A stretch of DNA of 64,000 bases from Jaapia argillacea MUCL 33604 (Eukaryota; Basidiomycota; Agaricomycetes; Jaapiales; Jaapiaceae): positions 2,145,036 through 2,209,035 of the forward strand of contig KL197710.1 of NCBI GenBank assembly GCA_000697665.1, read 5' to 3'. Positions 1 to 11,560 of the stretch are shown here, in pieces. The notes beneath the pieces are model-generated. The model saw nothing but the letters and a program-made list of their open reading frames with translations, was not told the origin of the DNA and did not search any database. Positions within the stretch are counted from its first letter, which is position 1, and each line of letters begins with the position of its first letter. A program made the translations under genes and the position numbers.

Positions 1-1611
1 GACCAGCCATCGAGATACGCCCATCAGCAGTCATGTAAATATGCGCCTTCTCGGCCAAAGCCTTGCATTGTTCAGGTTGAAGACCGGTAAAGCTGTATGG
101 GATCAATTAGTATCACTATCCGAGCATTAAGGGACATGGTTACAAACCTGAACATGCCAATCTGGCTCTTGATATGGCCCCACTCCCCAGGAGTCTTCAA
201 CGTATCCGTCAAAGAGTCGTACAACTTCTCCCTCATAGAGATAATTCTCTCCGCCATACCCTTCACCTCATCCTCCCACTCCTTGTACAAAGCCCCATCG
301 CTCAAGATCGCATTGGCGATCCGAGCACCGTGAAGAGGGGGGTTCGAGTACATCGGTCGAATAACAATCTTCAACTGACTCTCCACCCTGGCCTTTTCTT
401 CAGGTGACTCGGTAACGAGGGAGAATGCACCGACACGTTCGCCGTATAATCCCATGTTCTTGGCAAAGGATTGAGCTAAGGCAATTTGGTGGCCTTCGGA
501 GACGAAGTGACGGACGGCGAAGGCGTCACGGGATGTGGAGCCTGAAGCGAAACCTTGGTAGGCCATGTCGAAAAAGGGAAACAATTGTTTCTCCTTCACT
601 AGGTCGGAGAGTTCAGACCATTGTTCTTGGGTAGGATCGACACCCGTGGGGTTGTGTGCACAGGCGTGGAACAGGACGATCGACTTCTCGGGGGCATTCT
701 AAGGGAGGCAGAGCTTGTCAACGACGGTGAAACATATGTCAACGTTTCGCCGATGCTCACCTGCAAGTCCTCCTTCAAACCCGCAAAATCCAAACCTACG
801 GTCTTCTTGTCAAAGTACCGATACGTTCGGACCTCCAAACCAGAATCACGGAAAACAGAGTGATGATTTCCCCAAGTGGGCACGGGAAGGTAGATGACCT
901 TGGCGTGAGGGTAAAATTTCGCCAGAAAAGCACCACCGATTCGGAGAGCACCGGTACCGGAGATGGATTGAGTTACCGCAATCTGTGAAATGGAACCCAG
1001 TATCAGCGGTGCAATAGGGGAAAAGACGGACATATGTTTGCTCACCGAGTTGGACGCAAACGGTGCACTCTCAGCTCCGTAGGCAAGTTTGGCAGCATTC
1101 TTGGTGAATTCTGGGAGACCAGTAATGGGGAGGTACTCCTTGTCTGGGTGGGAAGAAGCCAAAAGCTCCTCGGCCTACGATTACAGCAAATGAGCAATGG
1201 GGATAGGTAGACTTTCAGCAGGAAAATCTCACCTTCTTCACGCTGCTGAGAACGTACGGCTTTCCTTTGTCATCTCTGTAAGCACCGACACCGAGGTTGA
1301 TCTTCTTCGAGTCTTTGTCTGCCTTGAACGCTTCTGACACGCCTGTGAACGAACCGAAGGTCCTATTTCAGTCCACCAAGTCCCACGAACAGCGATTCTT
1401 ATGATTTAGAGGGAATAGAGTGGAAACAAAACAGGCAAATTGGGAGGAACTGGGTCCATCAAATACCCAGATGAAATGGGTTGCACGTACCAAGAATGGG
1501 ATCGGGAGGACCCGCTGGGACAGCTGACCAGGTGGACACGGGAGCTGCTGTTGCGGACATACGGAGGGTGTTGACTGCTGTACGAGCAAAAGGGCGTGAA
1601 ATGGCCAGCAT
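1..1611 (-). CDS. Mitochondrial aspartate aminotransferase (3' end cut by window edge)
   Basis: This is a PLP-dependent class I aminotransferase that interconverts aspartate plus 2-oxoglutarate with oxaloacetate plus glutamate. The start is the ATG at 1609-1611. It opens an Arg/Ser/Thr/Ala-rich, acid-poor leader ([20 protein letters not shown]), which looks like a mitochondrial presequence. The first exon ends near 1491. Later exons carry family landmarks: [35 protein letters not shown], the [10 protein letters not shown] segment, [37 protein letters not shown] with the PLP lysine, and [15 protein letters not shown]. The last visible exon (1 to about 88) reads [20 protein letters not shown] and runs off the left edge, so only the C-terminus is missing. 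It is divergent from the aspartyl-tRNA synthetase gene, with about 0.5 kb between the two starts. The enzyme is certain; mitochondrial location is inferred from the leader. Confidence 0.95.
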
Positions 1612-2128
1612 TTTGAAAGGAGGAGAAAGAGGTGGGTCTGGCACTGAAATTTTAGCGGTATCAAGTGTTTTGTGTTGCAAGCATGCAGCTCCACTCCCTG
1701 GCGCTCTCGCCACTTTTCCCCGAAGGGTTTGCCGAAACTTGCCGATGACGACAAGTCTGCGAGCATGTCAACCGCGGACACAAGTCGCTTGCAACTTGCG
1801 ACAGAATCTCTCCAGTTCACTTCAATCATCTTTGCAAAAGATAGTGAATTCGTCTTCAAGGTTTGCTACAGGCTCAACGAAATCCTAAGTTTTCAACTCC
1901 AAGCCTATCAGCACATGCGGCCGAAGTCCAGATCTGATCAGATATGCCCTATTTCCCAAAATAATCAACATCTAGCATTGACTGGGACTGACTCGTCTTT
2001 CTGCGATATCTGGACCACTCTGACTGCTCCCTTTCGTCTGGATTGTTCTCTTCCGGGAACATAAAACACTCCTTTCGCTTGACGAACAGTCATCAATAGA
2101 TTCTCGCGATCTTCGTATTCTACAAATC
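1612..2128. promoter_or_regulatory. Shared divergent upstream region
   Basis: This 517 bp spacer separates the starts of the aspartate aminotransferase gene (minus) and the aspartyl-tRNA synthetase gene (plus). No gene is supported in it. Open frames here are extensions or antisense readings of the aminotransferase leader. Both promoters must lie here, but I see no clear TATA box. Confidence 0.6.
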
Positions 2129-4173
2129 ATGGCTGATCCTGGATTTGCACTTGCACCATCGTAAGTAGAGTCGAGTGTTACAATTTCAACGATCGGGCCT
2201 GATACTTAGCTTGTTCTCTGGTGAATAAACGGGGTCCCTGCCGTTGCTCCCCCTGTAGCGGAAGACGGAACCGCCGGCCCTTCCAAGAATGAGTTGAAAC
2301 GACGAGCGAAGGAGGAGGAGAAAGCCAAGAAAGCGGCTGAGAAGGCGGCGAAACAAGCAGAGAGGGAGGCTCAGCAGGCAGCTGCCGATGTGGTCCGTAT
2401 CTCGTTCTCTCGCCCATCCTTACGATCTCCTGACAATCCATGATCGAAAGGACTTTGCCTCGGAGCTTTATGGCAAATTGCCTCTCAACCAGTCTCAGAC
2501 TCGGACGCGTCGTCCTCGCGTCTTCATCCATGAGCTCAATCCTAACTTAGAGGATCAAACGGTCCTCTTACGGGCCCGAGTCCACACCTCTCGTGCCCAA
2601 GGCAACAAGATGGTCTTCTTGAATCTCAGACAGAGATCCGACTCCGTACAGGCACTTCTGACTGTAGAGCCCGAGAAAGTCAGCAAACAGATGGTAAAAT
2701 GGGCTGCCAGTTTACAAGCTGAGAGCATCGTACTTGTGGAAGGTGTCGTGAAGAAATCGCCTGAGCTCATCAAAAGTGCTAGTGTTGGCGATGTCGAACT
2801 TCACATCACGAAGGTACGCCACGAGAAACCCCGTTCTCGCAGACAACAGACTTAGCGAGGCTTTCCCGTAGCTCTATCTTGTCTCGGGGATCGATGGACG
2901 CCTGCCCTTCAGCGTCGACGATGCGAACAGGCCTGATGCTGAAATCGATGCTGGAGAAGGACAGTACAACCGAGTACTCCTGGAAACTCGACTGAACAAC
3001 CGTGTTGTTGATCTTCGAGTAGGTTTTATTTCAATCCATATACCATCACTTCCACTGACGCTTTGGATAGACGCAAACCAACCAAGCAGTATTCAGGATC
3101 CAGCACGGAGTTGGAGAACTCTTCCGCGAATTTCTAACTGCAAATGGGTTTATCGAAATCCACAGTCCAAAGTTGCAAGGATCCGCCACGGAGTCTGGTG
3201 CTACCGTCTTCAAGGTTAACTATTTCAAAGGTTCGCATCACCGTTCATCGTGTCCTTCATATCACTAATGTATCTCGTCGTAGGGACCGCATTCCTTGCC
3301 CAGTCTCCTCAGCTAGCCAAGCAGATGGCGATTGCTGCCGACTTTGAGCGAGTATTCGAGATCGCACCCGTATTTCGTGCCGAGGACTCCAACACTCATC
3401 GCCACATGACTGAGTTCATGGGACTCGATCTGGAGATGACTATAGAAGAACACTACCACGAAGTTATGGAAATGCTCGATAACCTCTTCAAGGCGATTTT
3501 CAAGGGCCTGAACGATAGATATCGAAAGGAGATTGACGTTATTCAAAAGCAGTTCCCTGCTGATGAGTTCAAATGGAAAGAGGAGACTCTGAGGTTGACC
3601 TTTGCTCAGGCAGTGGAGATGCTGGTTGAGGATGGTGTGGATAGAGAGACCTTGGACGATATTAAGTGAGTCGAATGGCCAAATCAGCGGTTTTCGCGGA
3701 CTTGACCCGATATTTATAGCACTGAGAACGAAAAGAGACTCGGTGGACTCGTCAAGGCCAAGTATGATACCGACTACTATATTATTGACAAGTTCCCAAT
3801 GGCGCTTCGCCCCTTCTACACAATGCCTGACCCTAATGACCCGGTGAGTGTCCCCGCCCTTGGATGACAGAACTTGACTGATTGCCATCCAAACCAGACT
3901 CTGTCCAATTCCTACGACTTCTTCATGCGAGGAGAGGAGATCCTTTCCGGAGCCCAGCGTATTCACGACGCTGCTTTCCTCATCGAAAAAATGAGAGAGA
4001 AAGGGATCGACCCCGACTCCATGAAATACTACGTGGACGCCTTCAGGATGGGCTGCTCTCCTCACGGTGGCGGTGGTATCGGGTTGGAGCGTGTGGTGAT
4101 GTTGTTCCTCAAGTTGAACAATATCAGGAGGGCCTCTCTCTTCCCGAGGGACCCCAAGCGGTTGGAGCCTTGA
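2129..4173 (+). CDS. DPS1: Cytosolic aspartyl-tRNA synthetase
   Basis: A class IIb aminoacyl-tRNA synthetase that charges tRNA-Asp in the cytosol. Reading order: a short N-terminus from ATG 2129; a Lys/Ala/Glu-rich helical extension typical of fungal AspRS ([20 protein letters not shown]); the OB-fold anticodon-binding domain ([20 protein letters not shown] to [15 protein letters not shown]); then the catalytic core with [15 protein letters not shown], motif 2 ([15 protein letters not shown]), [18 protein letters not shown] and motif 3 ([14 protein letters not shown]), ending [15 protein letters not shown]. Length of roughly 550 residues is normal. The 5' end only reads through if an 11-nt exon (2210-2220) is used between introns of 49 and 38 nt, giving [20 protein letters not shown]. 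The donor at the end of the Lys-rich exon appears to be GTCCGT. Confidence 0.96.
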
Positions 4174-4298
4174 AGAAACTATTCGTTGGTTTGGATAACC
4201 ATATAGACATGTAAGACTTTGAAGTATCGGAAATGTATAATCATGATTTCAACTTGGACTGAGAGTGTGACTGTCAGCCGCAGGGTATATATCAGGCC

Positions 4299-5090
4299 AT
4301 GCCAGAGTGTCGCATACAGCTTCCTCCGCTCGCCCTTCACAGACTATCCGGCAAGATGTACATCCTCAAAAAAAGCTTCGTAGAGAATGACACATGCCCT
4401 CCAGAACGCCCTGCCTGCGATCCAGGAGCCGATGTACCTCAGCTCGGCCCTCCCAAACCAATCCCAGGGGGAAACCAAGGAAGCCCAATGAACACAACTT
4501 CCATACCTCCACACCCTCCAAGCGTAGGCAAATTCGCTGGTGTGATCATCCTGGCGGCAGCCGTCTTCCTAGCCCTGATTCTATATCTCGCGTTTGGGAA
4601 GTGGCCGAGGAGAGTGACGAGACGATGGAGGAAGGCCAAGCATAGGAAGCCAGTAGGGAAGACTGGAGAGAGGCGCATGAAGAGCCGAGGCGTCCAAACT
4701 ACGCCGGTAGAATGTGGGGCGCCGGGAACCCCAGGTTCCTTGACTGACACAGTCGTCGACGAGGAAAAGCAGGGAATTCCTCCTTTGGCGGAGAAGGTGC
4801 GCATATTCTTGATGATTAGATTGTCGGCTGCATTGATTGAGAATATGGGACAAATTAGCGCTTGGGTCCCATACCCATCGAAGCCTTGGAGGATGGGGCG
4901 ACACAAATGGGCAAGGGAGTTCATGAGAAGCGAGAGGTAACTAACTCGTAGGTTCCCCCTCACTGAATACTGATTGATCGTGACCTAGGTGTCTGTTTCC
5001 GCTGAAGGCCATGGCAGCGGAGGCGACAATGTAGAAACCTCAAGAAGTTGGGAGCTAGACCTGGAGGACTCGCAGATCATATACTACTGA
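4299..5090 (+). CDS. Small single-pass membrane protein, unknown function
   Basis: I do not recognise this gene. Three exons fit without phase conflict: 4299-4796, 4859-4936 and 4989-5090, giving about 225 residues. The protein has a Cys/Pro-rich N-terminal part (DTCPPERPACDPG), one strong transmembrane helix (FAGVIILAAAVFLALILYLA), then a highly basic stretch (KWPRRVTRRWRKAKHRKP) and a hydrophilic tail ending LEDSQIIYY. Basic residues straight after the helix suggest an outside N-terminus and a cytosolic tail. The ATG at 4356 is an alternative start. It lies 125 bp downstream of the aspartyl-tRNA synthetase stop on the same strand. Clean splice phases and the helix support a real gene, but no family is assigned. 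Confidence 0.55.
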
Positions 5091-5572
5091 GAACCCAAAG
5101 ATGAGCTTGAACACGGTGGAGATGGTTTCGCTAAAGATCCGAAGCGGTGAATGGTTTCGTCCTGACTGACTGAGTGATAGCATATACCCTTTGTGTTCTC
5201 AAGTCGCCTGGCTTCACGCCACTGCATTAATTTGTCCGTTGAGGTGTTTGTAGCGCTTTGTATTTTTCTCGATATGGAACTCAACGCCAGGCTTCCAATC
5301 AATGCACGTCCTTGTATCTCCTCGGGCTCATCGAAATTTCTTGAAAATGACAAAACGTAATCAGAGGATATCCTATTACGGTTCCATCCGAGCAAGAAAT
5401 GCAGCGTATCAGCAGGACGACGATAAATTGCCTGCGAGACGGCTAGAGCATCAAGTCGGTGGCAAGAGTGAGATAAGGCCGTACCCTCTCGCTCCTCCCT
5501 CAGAAAACTACAGTCCGGCAGGAACCAGTTGAGGAACAAAATTTCCTCCTCCCACCCCCGAGCATGTCTCAT
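5084..5572 (-). CDS. Orphan 162-codon open frame, doubtful
   Basis: An uninterrupted ATG-to-stop frame of 162 codons on the minus strand. Its end overlaps the last few bases of the convergent membrane-protein gene. The protein (start MRHARGWEEEILFLNWFLPD) has no recognisable domain, helix or repeat. It is not the shadow of a longer frame on the other strand, so it stands out in a gene-poor stretch. Against it are the lack of any family resemblance, the overlap with the neighbour's 3' end, and mixed composition. It could be a chance frame or an exon of an unrecognised gene. Confidence 0.2.
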   Translation of the reverse strand: MRHARGWEEEILFLNWFLPDCSFLREEREGTALSHSCHRLDALAVSQAIYRRPADTLHFLLGWNRNRISSDYVLSFSRNFDEPEEIQGRALIGSLALSSISRKIQSATNTSTDKLMQWREARRLENTKGICYHSVSQDETIHRFGSLAKPSPPCSSSSLGSQ

Positions 5573-7404
5573 TCTCCCTTCGGACTTTGACTACCCCTTC
5601 GGCGAAGCATTTATGTAATGCTCGTGCTACAGGAAGTAATCAAGTCGGTCATGCCACTGGCAACGCTGTCGGCGAAACCGCGTATTGAAGCCAAATTAAG
5701 ACGCTCGACTAACGTCCCTAGGCTTCGATCACTGATCCCCTCGGGTAGTATGGACCACTTGGACGAGAAAATCTGGATACCGCCACGTTGAGGTGCCAGG
5801 CCTGAAGATATAGGAAGTCCAAATCGACGTGCATCGCAGCCGACAGGGATGATAATGGATACTGCATCAGAGAGAGGAGATATTAAGTTCTCAAGGACCC
5901 TTGGATTGCCTCAGGGAATCGATGGAAGCTTCGCTGTATTGTCCTCGTCGCGGATAGAGTCTGTCCAGCCCGAGGAAATTAGAGCATCGATGGGGGACGG
6001 CTTCTTGTCTGTGTCGTTCCAGAAGACATCTCAGAGCAGGCTCCCAAGAAGATAACCATCTCTTAAATGGAGTCAAAATGGCGTTAAGCATCTGGAAATG
6101 TGATGGAGTCCTCTAGACTGTCGCGATGATATGATCTGATGTTTGGATGACCTGTGATTTGACCCGTTGTGTTGCGAGCACGACCCTCTCTTCGCAATTT
6201 GAATGAAATTCAGAATGGTCGATGGAAGGACATACGGCGGACCGATCGCAGCACGATAAGGAGAGTGGAGCTTCCTGTGTGTCCTGCATACCTCGTGTAG
6301 TGAGCATGGTGTACGTCGAGAACCAAGACACAAGACCCATGTGAGCGCATGGAGCGGCCTTGGGGAGGCGTATGAGATCGTACGACTTGCGGCGACTCGC
6401 GTGTGGACGGGTTAAAGTTGGAAAGCGGCAAGCAGATGTCCACTTGCTGGTCTGCGCAAAAGACGTACGCGAATACACCCAATGGCGGCCCGCCATATAC
6501 CCGTGTCGAGGGAAAATCCCAGGGAGGTTCGCTGAGCAGACCGATGTGAAGTCGACGCCGAAGGGGACAAACAAACACCCAGCCGTTTCAACGGATAAGA
6601 TCTCTCCGAGACGAAACTATGTTGAGACTGAGGACTCTTGGTAAAAACAGATCCAAAAAAAAAATGAACTCTGTCAGCTCATCGCATGTCAATAAGGCGA
6701 TTCAGAAGAACTCCCCTTTCGTAGTTCGACCCCTGACCACAGGGGGGCCATCTCCAAACAGGAGAGATGACACCGGGCTCAAGTGTATCAGTGGTGTATC
6801 TCATCAAACAGGGAATTTCCGAGACGTAGACAACAATCGCCGAAGGGGGTGAGAGACAAAGTCAGGACAAGAACCCAAGTTGGAAACTGCGTAGGCCAAA
6901 GCTGCGCATGCTCGAGAGTGGAAAAGACATTGGGCTCGATGGTAAAGCTTGGCAGGCCGTCGAATCACGAATGTATGTTGGACACTGTCCAGCGAGCTTG
7001 GCAAGCCTTGGACGATGTTTCCGAGTAAACAGCAAGTCTTTTCAGGCGGTTGGTAAGGGCGGTAACGTTACCACCGGACCCGATGACCGACACGCGCCCT
7101 CTTTATGGGCTCCAAGATGCTTGATGAGGAGGAAATCATTCGCACGACGCGCTCGAACCTAATATCACGGGTGCAAGCGTAGAAAGTTTATAAAGAGAGA
7201 GCTAACAGAAAACACAAATTGAATAGTACTTCTTCCTTGTTATTGATCATCATCTTTGGGAACGAATGCGAGAGACTAGAGCGAGAGAATGACGACGAAA
7301 TCCGAGCATCATGTACAGCGTCATCCTCCTCCTTCTCGACGACGACCCTTCCATTAACCGCCTCCTCCTCAGGCGACCAACATCCAACATCCACGGACCT
7401 CTCG
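5573..7404. other. No supported gene
   Basis: About 1.8 kb without a convincing coding region. Open frames here are short, mostly lack an ATG start, and show no family resemblance or consistent splice pattern. A short A-run lies near 6654-6663. Part of the right end should be the 3' UTR of the minus-strand PRPILKR gene. I found no tRNA or snRNA signature. Confidence 0.5.
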
Positions 7405-8400
7405 CTAGAAACCAGCCAGACAACCTTCGTCCTTGTCGGCGAGCGAACATGTCGTCAACGAGCTGCGTATCGATAGCGATCTGTATATGCGGGGGTGCGA
7501 CGAATACTCTTCTTCCGTCTCCTCTCCCTCCTCATCGACCTCATCTTCTTCCTCCAGGTCAAACTCCATCTTCGATCTCCTCTCTCTAAACTCCTTCAAC
7601 TCTCGCTCTCGTTCACGACTGCGCTCACGATGAGGACGATCCCGTCTACTGCTGGTACTCCGCTCCGATTCTCTATCTCGACGTCTTTCTGACTTGTCGG
7701 CCTCACGAGCCTCCCTATGAGCGGGAGGTGATGGGGGATGAGGGAGGAACGACAGCGCGGTGGGGGTATTGGCGCCGTTCAAAAAGCTATCGAGAGATAA
7801 ATAGGTAGGTTGCTTGTGGGGTATCGAAATAGGTGCAGCGCTATGAGAAGTTGATGGATGGAAGAGGGACGATTCAGGAGGAGGGCTCGTGAAGCCATCC
7901 GACTCTTCTGACTCGGAGGACAGGTCAGGTATTAATGGTGGCGGAGCGGGGGGTAGAGTTAATGGAAGGGTGGTCGATGTACAGGTAGGTGTGCGATCTG
8001 GGTCACTATCACCAGCTTCGTCTGCCTGATGCTGCGCGTACGCTTCTAAGTCGTCATCATAGTTGTTGGTATATGACCCGGAAGCGACTGCGCGAGGATG
8101 CAAATGCTTGCCATTCCCTCCACTCTTTTCTGCCTTCTTCCTCTTCTGGGTTGGGGACTCGTTGAGGGTATAGGTCCTACCGGGGCATCCTCTGGCTGGG
8201 AGGGCACACGCGTTGGGTGCTACGACGATAGGTGAGCGGTCGTATGACGAGGGTGAGTGTGCCGTAAACGTTCTAGTAAGCCTTGGGGAAGGAGGAAAGT
8301 GGACGGCGATGTCTCTGGGACGGTAAGGGGTGGGTGGTGAGGAGGAGTCGACGTGGGTGGTAGCTGGTGAACGTTTGAGGATGGGTCTTGGTGGGGACAT
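7405..8400 (-). CDS. Conserved fungal-type proline-rich protein with PRPILKR N-terminus
   Basis: A single open exon of 331 codons starting at ATG 8398-8400. The N-terminus MSPPRPILKRS is followed by a compact segment VHFPPSPRLTRTFTAHSPSS, then YDRSPIVVAPNACALPARGCPGRTY. That layout is what I associate with an uncharacterised conserved fungal family. After it come a Lys-rich patch, an acidic/Ser segment (DLSSESEESDGF), and an RE/RS-type basic stretch (repeated RER/RDR between residues about 235 and 275) leading into an acidic run. Function is unknown; charged low-complexity repeats suggest a nuclear protein. A possible donor near the C-terminus means the last residues (DEGCLAGF) may be intron read-through. 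Confidence 0.75.
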   Translation of the reverse strand: MSPPRPILKRSPATTHVDSSSPPTPYRPRDIAVHFPPSPRLTRTFTAHSPSSYDRSPIVVAPNACALPARGCPGRTYTLNESPTQKRKKAEKSGGNGKHLHPRAVASGSYTNNYDDDLEAYAQHQADEAGDSDPDRTPTCTSTTLPLTLPPAPPPLIPDLSSESEESDGFTSPPPESSLFHPSTSHSAAPISIPHKQPTYLSLDSFLNGANTPTALSFLPHPPSPPAHREAREADKSERRRDRESERSTSSRRDRPHRERSRERERELKEFRERRSKMEFDLEEEDEVDEEGEETEEEYSSHPRIYRSLSIRSSLTTCSLADKDEGCLAGF

Positions 8401-11400
8401 TGTTGAGAGAGAAGAGGATTGTTGCAGGGTGAAGTAGATGGGGGGTATCGGAAAATGTTAGCAGGCAGATATGGAATCCATGGTAAAGAAAGGGAAGAGG
8501 GTGAAATCAGTTATAAGTCCGGGCACAACAACACACTCCACATATTGTAGCCCACTTGGTCCAATCCCGTTTCGTCCGTCTTTTGTTTGGTCTTGTTGTT
8601 TTTCGCCTACCCGGTGGCATCCACAATTCAATATTCAATCCCCGTATCCGCCACATCAAACGTTCCACACAATTGTCCCGCATACGATTCCGTCCATTCT
8701 TTACCTTTGTGCAATCGGCGCCGTGTATTCTGCCTGCCTACTAACCCCTCTGAGGTCCACAAAACAACAGCGTTGCTGTGCAAAACACTCTGATTCAGCA
8801 TCTCCGACTCGTTTCCACAGACACGCCCTATTCCCGACTCGCCGATTTCACCCGTTTCACCCATAAAAGCAACACTTGGTCATTCTTGTCGAATCAATCC
8901 TCTTCGAGGCCTGAATCACACACAAGGGAGAAGGCGCTACGAGATTCCCGGCTCCTGTTTGGCAGGGGCTGTACCTCGAACCTTGCCGCATTCATCACGC
9001 ATCTTAACTGGCAGGTTCCGACATACCGGATCCGGAGCAGTCGAGAGTTGAGAAATTCGCCTCATGCCTTTTGCAATTTTCTGCTCCTTCTGCTCCTGCT
9101 TCCATCATCACTTTCCTGTATCGCTTTCGACATGCGGATTCCCTAACGTACGCCTTGACATTCTCATATCTAGAGGTCGCTGGACGTGTCTCGCCGTGAC
9201 ACACTCAATGTGTCTCACCCCATGCCGACCGATCTCTCCGGGATTCCAAATCAGCTCCCGCAAGGCCTTCTAACTTTTTGTGTATTACTTGGTCGTTGCA
9301 GCGTGAACTTCATACCACTCTGTTTCAAAACCAATATTTGTGCTGCGCTGATCTTGCGCTGATCAATTATGTTCGCAAACTCTCCCCTGTGTATAACCCA
9401 TGACCGCGGAATACCTTCGCCTAATTATATCTCTCGTCGCTTGCTCGCTCTCGATTCATGTTCTCCAAGGTTGCGCTATACCCACCGAAAGTTTGATCAA
9501 CACGTTGTTCTCTCTGCCCATTCCATTCAAGGCTTTGGCGCAAACGCCCACGGCTCGTCTAGCTCTCTTTCTTCTCTTCCACTTTCATCCTCCGACATAT
9601 TCGCCATTCGCCATATGGCATATGACCAACTCTACGTCTCCGTCCATCTGAACAAACAGTCCAAACGATCGCTCACAGTTCAAACCCGACCTCCGAAGGA
9701 TCTCAAAGAGCATAAAGCAAGCCATCCCTGCAGATTTGGAAATTGATATCGATCGCAGTAGCTGACGGAGTGGCGTTGGAGATCAAGCGGATATCCTCTT
9801 TCCCCACATTGCCCACAAACGCAGCCATCAGTCCAGCCAACGATATGGTTGCGCAAGACCAAATCGTTGCAAGCCTATGCCTGGGCTGGTCCCAGGTAGC
9901 AACATGACTTCCTTGGAGGACCAAATTGGCATCGCCGTGCCGTCTCGCTATTCGACTTGCAATACCACCTGGTTCTCGGAAACCGATTCAGAGGTTCGAG
10001 GAGATGTTCGGGAGCGTGACCACATATGTTTTGACGCTTGTGGAGAAGAGCCTCTTACCCGAGCCCACAACGAGAGGCCATCACATTTGCTTATTTCATT
10101 TCCGGGCGCTCGGAGCGAATTCGATCTCCCAAAACTCAGCGTATATCTGGAGAATCATCTCGAAGCGATGACGTCCATCCTATCGGTGCCTTCGTAATCG
10201 CGATATTATCACGAATCTCGAGATTGCCGAGCCTAAGAAAGAATGAAAGAGTTCAATGTCAGCCGGGAACAAGGAGCCGTGGACAGTGGGTGGCGCAGTG
10301 GTACTGGATGGGATGGCCAGCAAAACGATGATGTGTCGGCGAGCCCGACCTCGAGGTATGAGAAAAAAAATAAAAGTGGGGCATTATCGTAATGAACATT
10401 GACCCAACCCCTCCACGACCGTACACCGCTGAGAAATCTGGTGTCCACACGAGATGATCATAAAATTGAGCTCCCTTCTTTCACCCGTGGGTCGAACGTA
10501 AATTTCGGAGTGGCACTCCAGGGTGGCCACGTTCGACTCATAAGAGAAGAGGCATTTCTGATATTGAGAGGGCGTGGCGCCTGGGAGGCGCGATGGTGCC
10601 TTGGGAAATGCGGTGATGGAGCCTATAGGCTATCGCGTTGCATCCACCGCTGTTAAAGAGCAAATGGCGAGATGGAAGTCGCATGGCCGCCATGAGCACA
10701 TCGACGCAGGAACGATCTCATAAATAGGATAAACTCATGTAAAGGGAAGCGTACGGCCGTCCACTGAGGGCGGGCGGCAAGATTTCGGATACAATGTCGA
10801 CGATCCCTCCCTCTCCGAGGTTCGATGAGAGGGACGTAACGAGAGCGTATAATGGGACGTACTGGATGTGTAACCTAGTGTAGACGCCTACCATCAAAGG
10901 GGATTAGCACTGCTCGTGGTCGTCTGCCCAAGGTAGCTCATCATGAAAGGCAATCTGGCGGATAAGATCCACGCGCTACTCATCTCATTCAGTCGGATGA
11001 ATGGCCCTGAAAATCAAGTGACAAACAAACGTAAGGTATCGAGAAGATAACTCACATTTTACGTGCGGTCTTCTTGTTACGGGAGTTAAAAAGTACGAAC
11101 CTTGTTACAGCATTCGGAGAGCGTTTCGGCAACGGACATTCACCGGTGGGATCTCAGAGCGCAGACAGCCAATCCCGACCTAGATGATTGGGACGATATT
11201 CGAGAAGGGCGTGCCGGAGGGCAGCCGCAGTACGTTGAAAGCCATCAACGATCCTGCACGGATGATATTGGGGCACAGAGTGGCAAAGGTGGACAGACGC
11301 CAGGAGCGCCTGGCCATGAATAGGCAGATCAGATACGATGATCCGCCCTCACCTGAACAGTAAGATCCGGAATGAAACTTAACGCAAACTGCGAAGACTT

Positions 11401-11560
11401 GAATTCAGTGAATAGGTAACAGGACCGGGGAGGCTTCGAGGAAAACAAGGTACAATAGATCCCAATACTGCATAGAATGATGGCCGCAGGGATACCGCAA
11501 GAGTATCAGGATGGTAAGGCACATGGCGAGGGCACCTGAGTAAGTATAAGTTGATGGTCG
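8401..11560. other. Long gene-poor region
   Basis: About 3.2 kb between the PRPILKR gene start and the ELP5 stop with no gene I can support. The plus strand from about 8500 to 9700 is clearly rich in C and T, as transcribed leaders often are in these fungi, but no convincing frame follows. Two weak candidates are 9369-9746 (plus, 125 codons, ATG start) and 9703-9924 (minus, with one hydrophobic segment LATIWSCATISLAGLMAAFVGN). Neither has a recognisable family or splice partners. Regulatory DNA, a non-coding transcript or a decayed gene are all possible. Confidence 0.5.

Noticed and set aside
3313-4065. 250-codon minus-strand frame
   Set aside because: It lies opposite the aspartyl-tRNA synthetase exons, crosses their introns, and matches no family. 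The plus-strand gene is certain.
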